In this document: positions 62,424 through 64,000 of the stretch, one piece after another | Layout: each line of letters opens with the position of its first letter | How positions within the stretch are numbered: the first letter of the stretch is position 1 | Assembly (NCBI GenBank): GCA_035628995.1 | Contig: DASPIR010000023.1 | Location: forward strand, 558,001-622,000 | DNA: 64,000 bases | Direction of reading: 5' to 3' | From: Clostridia bacterium | GTDB taxonomy: Bacteria; Bacillota; Clostridia; Lutisporales; Lutisporaceae | Translations under genes and position numbers: made by a program | Notes under the pieces: model-generated | What the model saw: the letters and a program-made list of their open reading frames with translations, nothing else | The model's database searches: none | Told to the model about the DNA's origin: nothing

Positions 62424-63434
62424 TTAAACAACTTGCAGCAGCTGTTTTTCTTTTAGTTCTTTAACCAACAGGTTTAAAAACAACCCGACATCCGTAACTA
62501 TTCCGGCAGCCTGACTGCTGCCTCTGTCGCTCAGCTTGGTCACAACCGCAGGATTTATATCTACACATACCATTTCTACACTTGCAGGAAGCATATTTCC
62601 GGAAGCTATGCCATGCAGCATGCTGCCTAGTACTATTACTATGTCCGAGTTTATAAGATGCTTTGAATAAGCTTCCTGTGCCTTTATCATGTCTGTTATG
62701 GTATCCGGCAGCGGTCCGTCATCCCTTAGGCTGCCTGCCAAAACAAACGGAATGCTGTGCTTAACACATTCATACATGATGCCCGAGTTTATTTCCCCTG
62801 CATCTACTGCTCCTTTTATGCTTCCATACCTGTTCACCTGATTAATAGCCCTCATATGATTGCGGTAACCCTGCTGCACTGATCTGCCGGATTTCGCACA
62901 TACTCCAAGGGAAGTTCCGTAAAGACTCTTTTCAATATCATGTACTGCAACAGCATTACCCGCAAGTATGCTCGAGACATACCCCTCCCGAATAAGCTCC
63001 CTAAGATATGCATCTCCTCCTGTATGTACCACAACAGGGCCTAATACAAGTATGACCTTCTTATTGTTATTGATAATGCTTTCTGCAAGCTCGCTAATAA
63101 TCAGCTCGTTTCTTCTCTCCGACGAAACACAATTGTTCATGAAACCAAAACTCTCCTTATCTCCGCCGTCCACCTGATCCAACACCCTAACTCCTGCATC
63201 TCCGCAGACCAGCCAATCTCCTTTTTTTATGTCACGCAGCTTCTTGCAGCATGCTCCACTCCCATTCACAACTATTATTGCATCCATCCTCTGGTTTTGA
63301 ACCGTTATCCAGCTTCCACCACTGAATATCATTGTAGTATGATTGGTTGTTGAGTAAAAATCATCGGGTACATATTTATCCATAATCGCTTCTTTAAGTA
63401 TTACCGAAGCTGTGTAATCATCATTATTCTTCAT
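62424..63434 (-). CDS. LOR/SDH domain protein (TIGR00300 type), probable ornithine cyclodeaminase
   Basis: The 336-residue protein matches the catalytic half of the LOR/SDH family: VILVLGPVVVHTGGDAYL, ILAGNAVAVHDIE, GTSLGVCAKSGR, GSLRDDGPLPDTITDM and VCVDINPAVVTKLSDRG. Archaeal and cyanobacterial relatives convert ornithine to proline using bound NAD. The N-terminal arginine-deaminating domain of the cyanobacterial fusion is absent. The T-box leader in front reads a proline codon, which supports a role in proline supply. ATG 63434 follows GGAGGT. Confidence 0.85.
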   Translation of the reverse strand: MKNNDDYTASVILKEAIMDKYVPDDFYSTTNHTTMIFSGGSWITVQNQRMDAIIVVNGSGACCKKLRDIKKGDWLVCGDAGVRVLDQVDGGDKESFGFMNNCVSSERRNELIISELAESIINNNKKVILVLGPVVVHTGGDAYLRELIREGYVSSILAGNAVAVHDIEKSLYGTSLGVCAKSGRSVQQGYRNHMRAINQVNRYGSIKGAVDAGEINSGIMYECVKHSIPFVLAGSLRDDGPLPDTITDMIKAQEAYSKHLINSDIVIVLGSMLHGIASGNMLPASVEMVCVDINPAVVTKLSDRGSSQAAGIVTDVGLFLNLLVKELKEKQLLQVV

Positions 63435-63479
63435 ATAAAATACCTCCAATATAAAAATATAAATCAGCAAAATAAAAAA

Positions 63480-63742
63480 CCTCCATCCCTAATAAAAGGG
63501 ACGAAGGCTATTCGCGGTACCACCCAATTTGAATATACATAAAAAACCCTCTCTAGAAAAGAGTTCAAATATATAATCCTCTTGAACGCCCATAACGCAG
63601 GTCTGCGGCAAGACTTTTCATCTGCAGCTTTAAGGGCGGGTTCAAGAAAAATAATCTCAGAAAACCTTTCAGCCGGTGAGTTTTCCTCTCTTTTAGAATC
63701 TTCTTCTCTACTGATCCTCTTCATCGCCGTAAAATGTAAATT
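63480..63742 (-). ncRNA. T-box riboswitch, proline specifier
   Basis: The minus strand carries the T-box TGGGTGGTACCGCG (complement of 63513-63526) and then a terminator (63480-63507) with a T-tract. Stem I features are AGTAGAGAAG and GAGAGGAAAACTCACCGGC. The specifier region is CTTGAACCCGCCC. Both possible registers after GAA, CCC and CCG, are proline codons. It controls the LOR/SDH gene. Confidence 0.92.
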
Positions 63743-63748
63743 TGTTTA

Positions 63749-63777
63749 ATTCTACACTGACGGGAGAGTTATGTCAA
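63749..63777 (-). promoter_or_regulatory. Promoter of the proline T-box leader
   Basis: TTGACA (complement of 63772-63777), a 17-nt spacer and TAGAAT (complement of 63749-63754). Confidence 0.82.
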
Positions 63778-64000
63778 GCATCATTTTTCCTAATTTTCAA
63801 ATTTTCAAATCCTTGCTATAATATAGTATTAGTAAATAGTAATTTAGTACATACTTGTAGAATAATGCGAAGTAGTAAATGGGGAACGGGTACCACGGAT
63901 TTCCTTCGGAAAAACACTGAAACCCACTGAATACACGGTGAAAAATTCTCTGAAGTATTAGTAATAATCGATAATGAAGTAAGTATCAAAATTCTCTAGC
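63778..64000. other. Right-edge noncoding stretch
   Basis: A TATAAT-like box (about 63819-63824) faces right. Downstream, CACTGAA occurs twice with a 10-nt period (63915 and 63925), and CACGG occurs at both ends of the block, which looks like a decayed short repeat or the 5' leader of a gene beyond the edge. No coding frame with a ribosome site is seen. Confidence 0.35.

Noticed and set aside
63464-63724. An 86-codon open frame on the minus strand upstream of the LOR/SDH gene
   Set aside because: It covers exactly the T-box leader; the conserved RNA motifs explain the sequence better and there is no ribosome site.
63840-64000. Cyclic-di-AMP or other riboswitch at the right edge
   Set aside because: GGGGAACGGG recalls part of such elements, but the rest of the consensus is missing and the window ends too early to judge.

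Overview
The window looks like chromosomal DNA of a low-to-medium GC, spore-forming anaerobic Firmicute of the class Clostridia. The evidence is an alpha/beta-type small acid-soluble spore protein, a LysM plus GH18 protein of the spore-cortex SleL/YaaH type, T-box and M-box leaders, strong AGGAGG ribosome binding sites with many GTG and TTG starts, and an electron-bifurcating type EtfAB with an acyl-CoA dehydrogenase. I cannot name the species. No rRNA, tRNA, CRISPR array, prophage or intact insertion sequence was seen.

Layout. 1-6 kb: a partial MinD/CpaE-like ATPase that runs off the left edge, small genes of unknown role, a DUF2935 protein, a polysaccharide-deacetylase lipoprotein, a spore DNA-binding protein and a DUF4364 protein. 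5.8-20.4 kb: ychF, the valS-folC operon behind a T-box, pgsA, an ABC solute-binding lipoprotein whose likely ATPase and permease sit 6 kb away, mnmH, a small ferredoxin, an amidohydrolase and an exported RCC1-repeat protein. 20.4-26.6 kb: a PpaX-like phosphatase, a RodA/FtsW plus class B PBP pair, mgtE behind an M-box, and sfsA. 27-33 kb: a TAXI-type TRAP transporter operon followed by a GlnK/GlnL-like two-component system. 33-42 kb: an NlpC/P60 hydrolase with a WalR-like box, DUF1232, a decayed GGDEF remnant, a zinc-ribbon protein, a LysM-GH18 protein, a PAP2 phosphatase, a MarR-MFS pair and a divergent long GAPDH. 42-50 kb: a 1362-residue PPDK-like protein without the PEP barrel, and glycerate permease plus glycerate kinase. 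50-59 kb: a GntR regulator and an arabinoside-type operon (GH127-like enzyme plus sugar ABC transporter) divergent from a second GH127 enzyme. 59-63.7 kb: acyl-CoA dehydrogenase-EtfB-EtfA, and an LOR/SDH (ornithine cyclodeaminase-type) gene behind a T-box whose specifier reads as proline.

The least explained signal is a set of dispersed repeats. Intergenic arrays are built from 7-nt units whose sequences vary but whose period does not. They recur at 5.6, 7.0, 26.7 and 40.1-40.3 kb, sometimes as inverted arrays flanking a hairpin core, and they form the ends of folC and of the GAPDH-like gene. A 19-bp palindrome (GGGCGAACAGTGTTCGCCC) occurs three times, each time next to similar sequence; one copy encodes the tail of the RodA-like protein and leads into the ribosome binding site of the downstream PBP gene. 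A 259-bp MITE-like element and two inverted repeats that share a 22-nt spacer add to this layer.

Start sites were chosen by eye from Shine-Dalgarno spacing. Functions come from recognised motifs; no database search was run.
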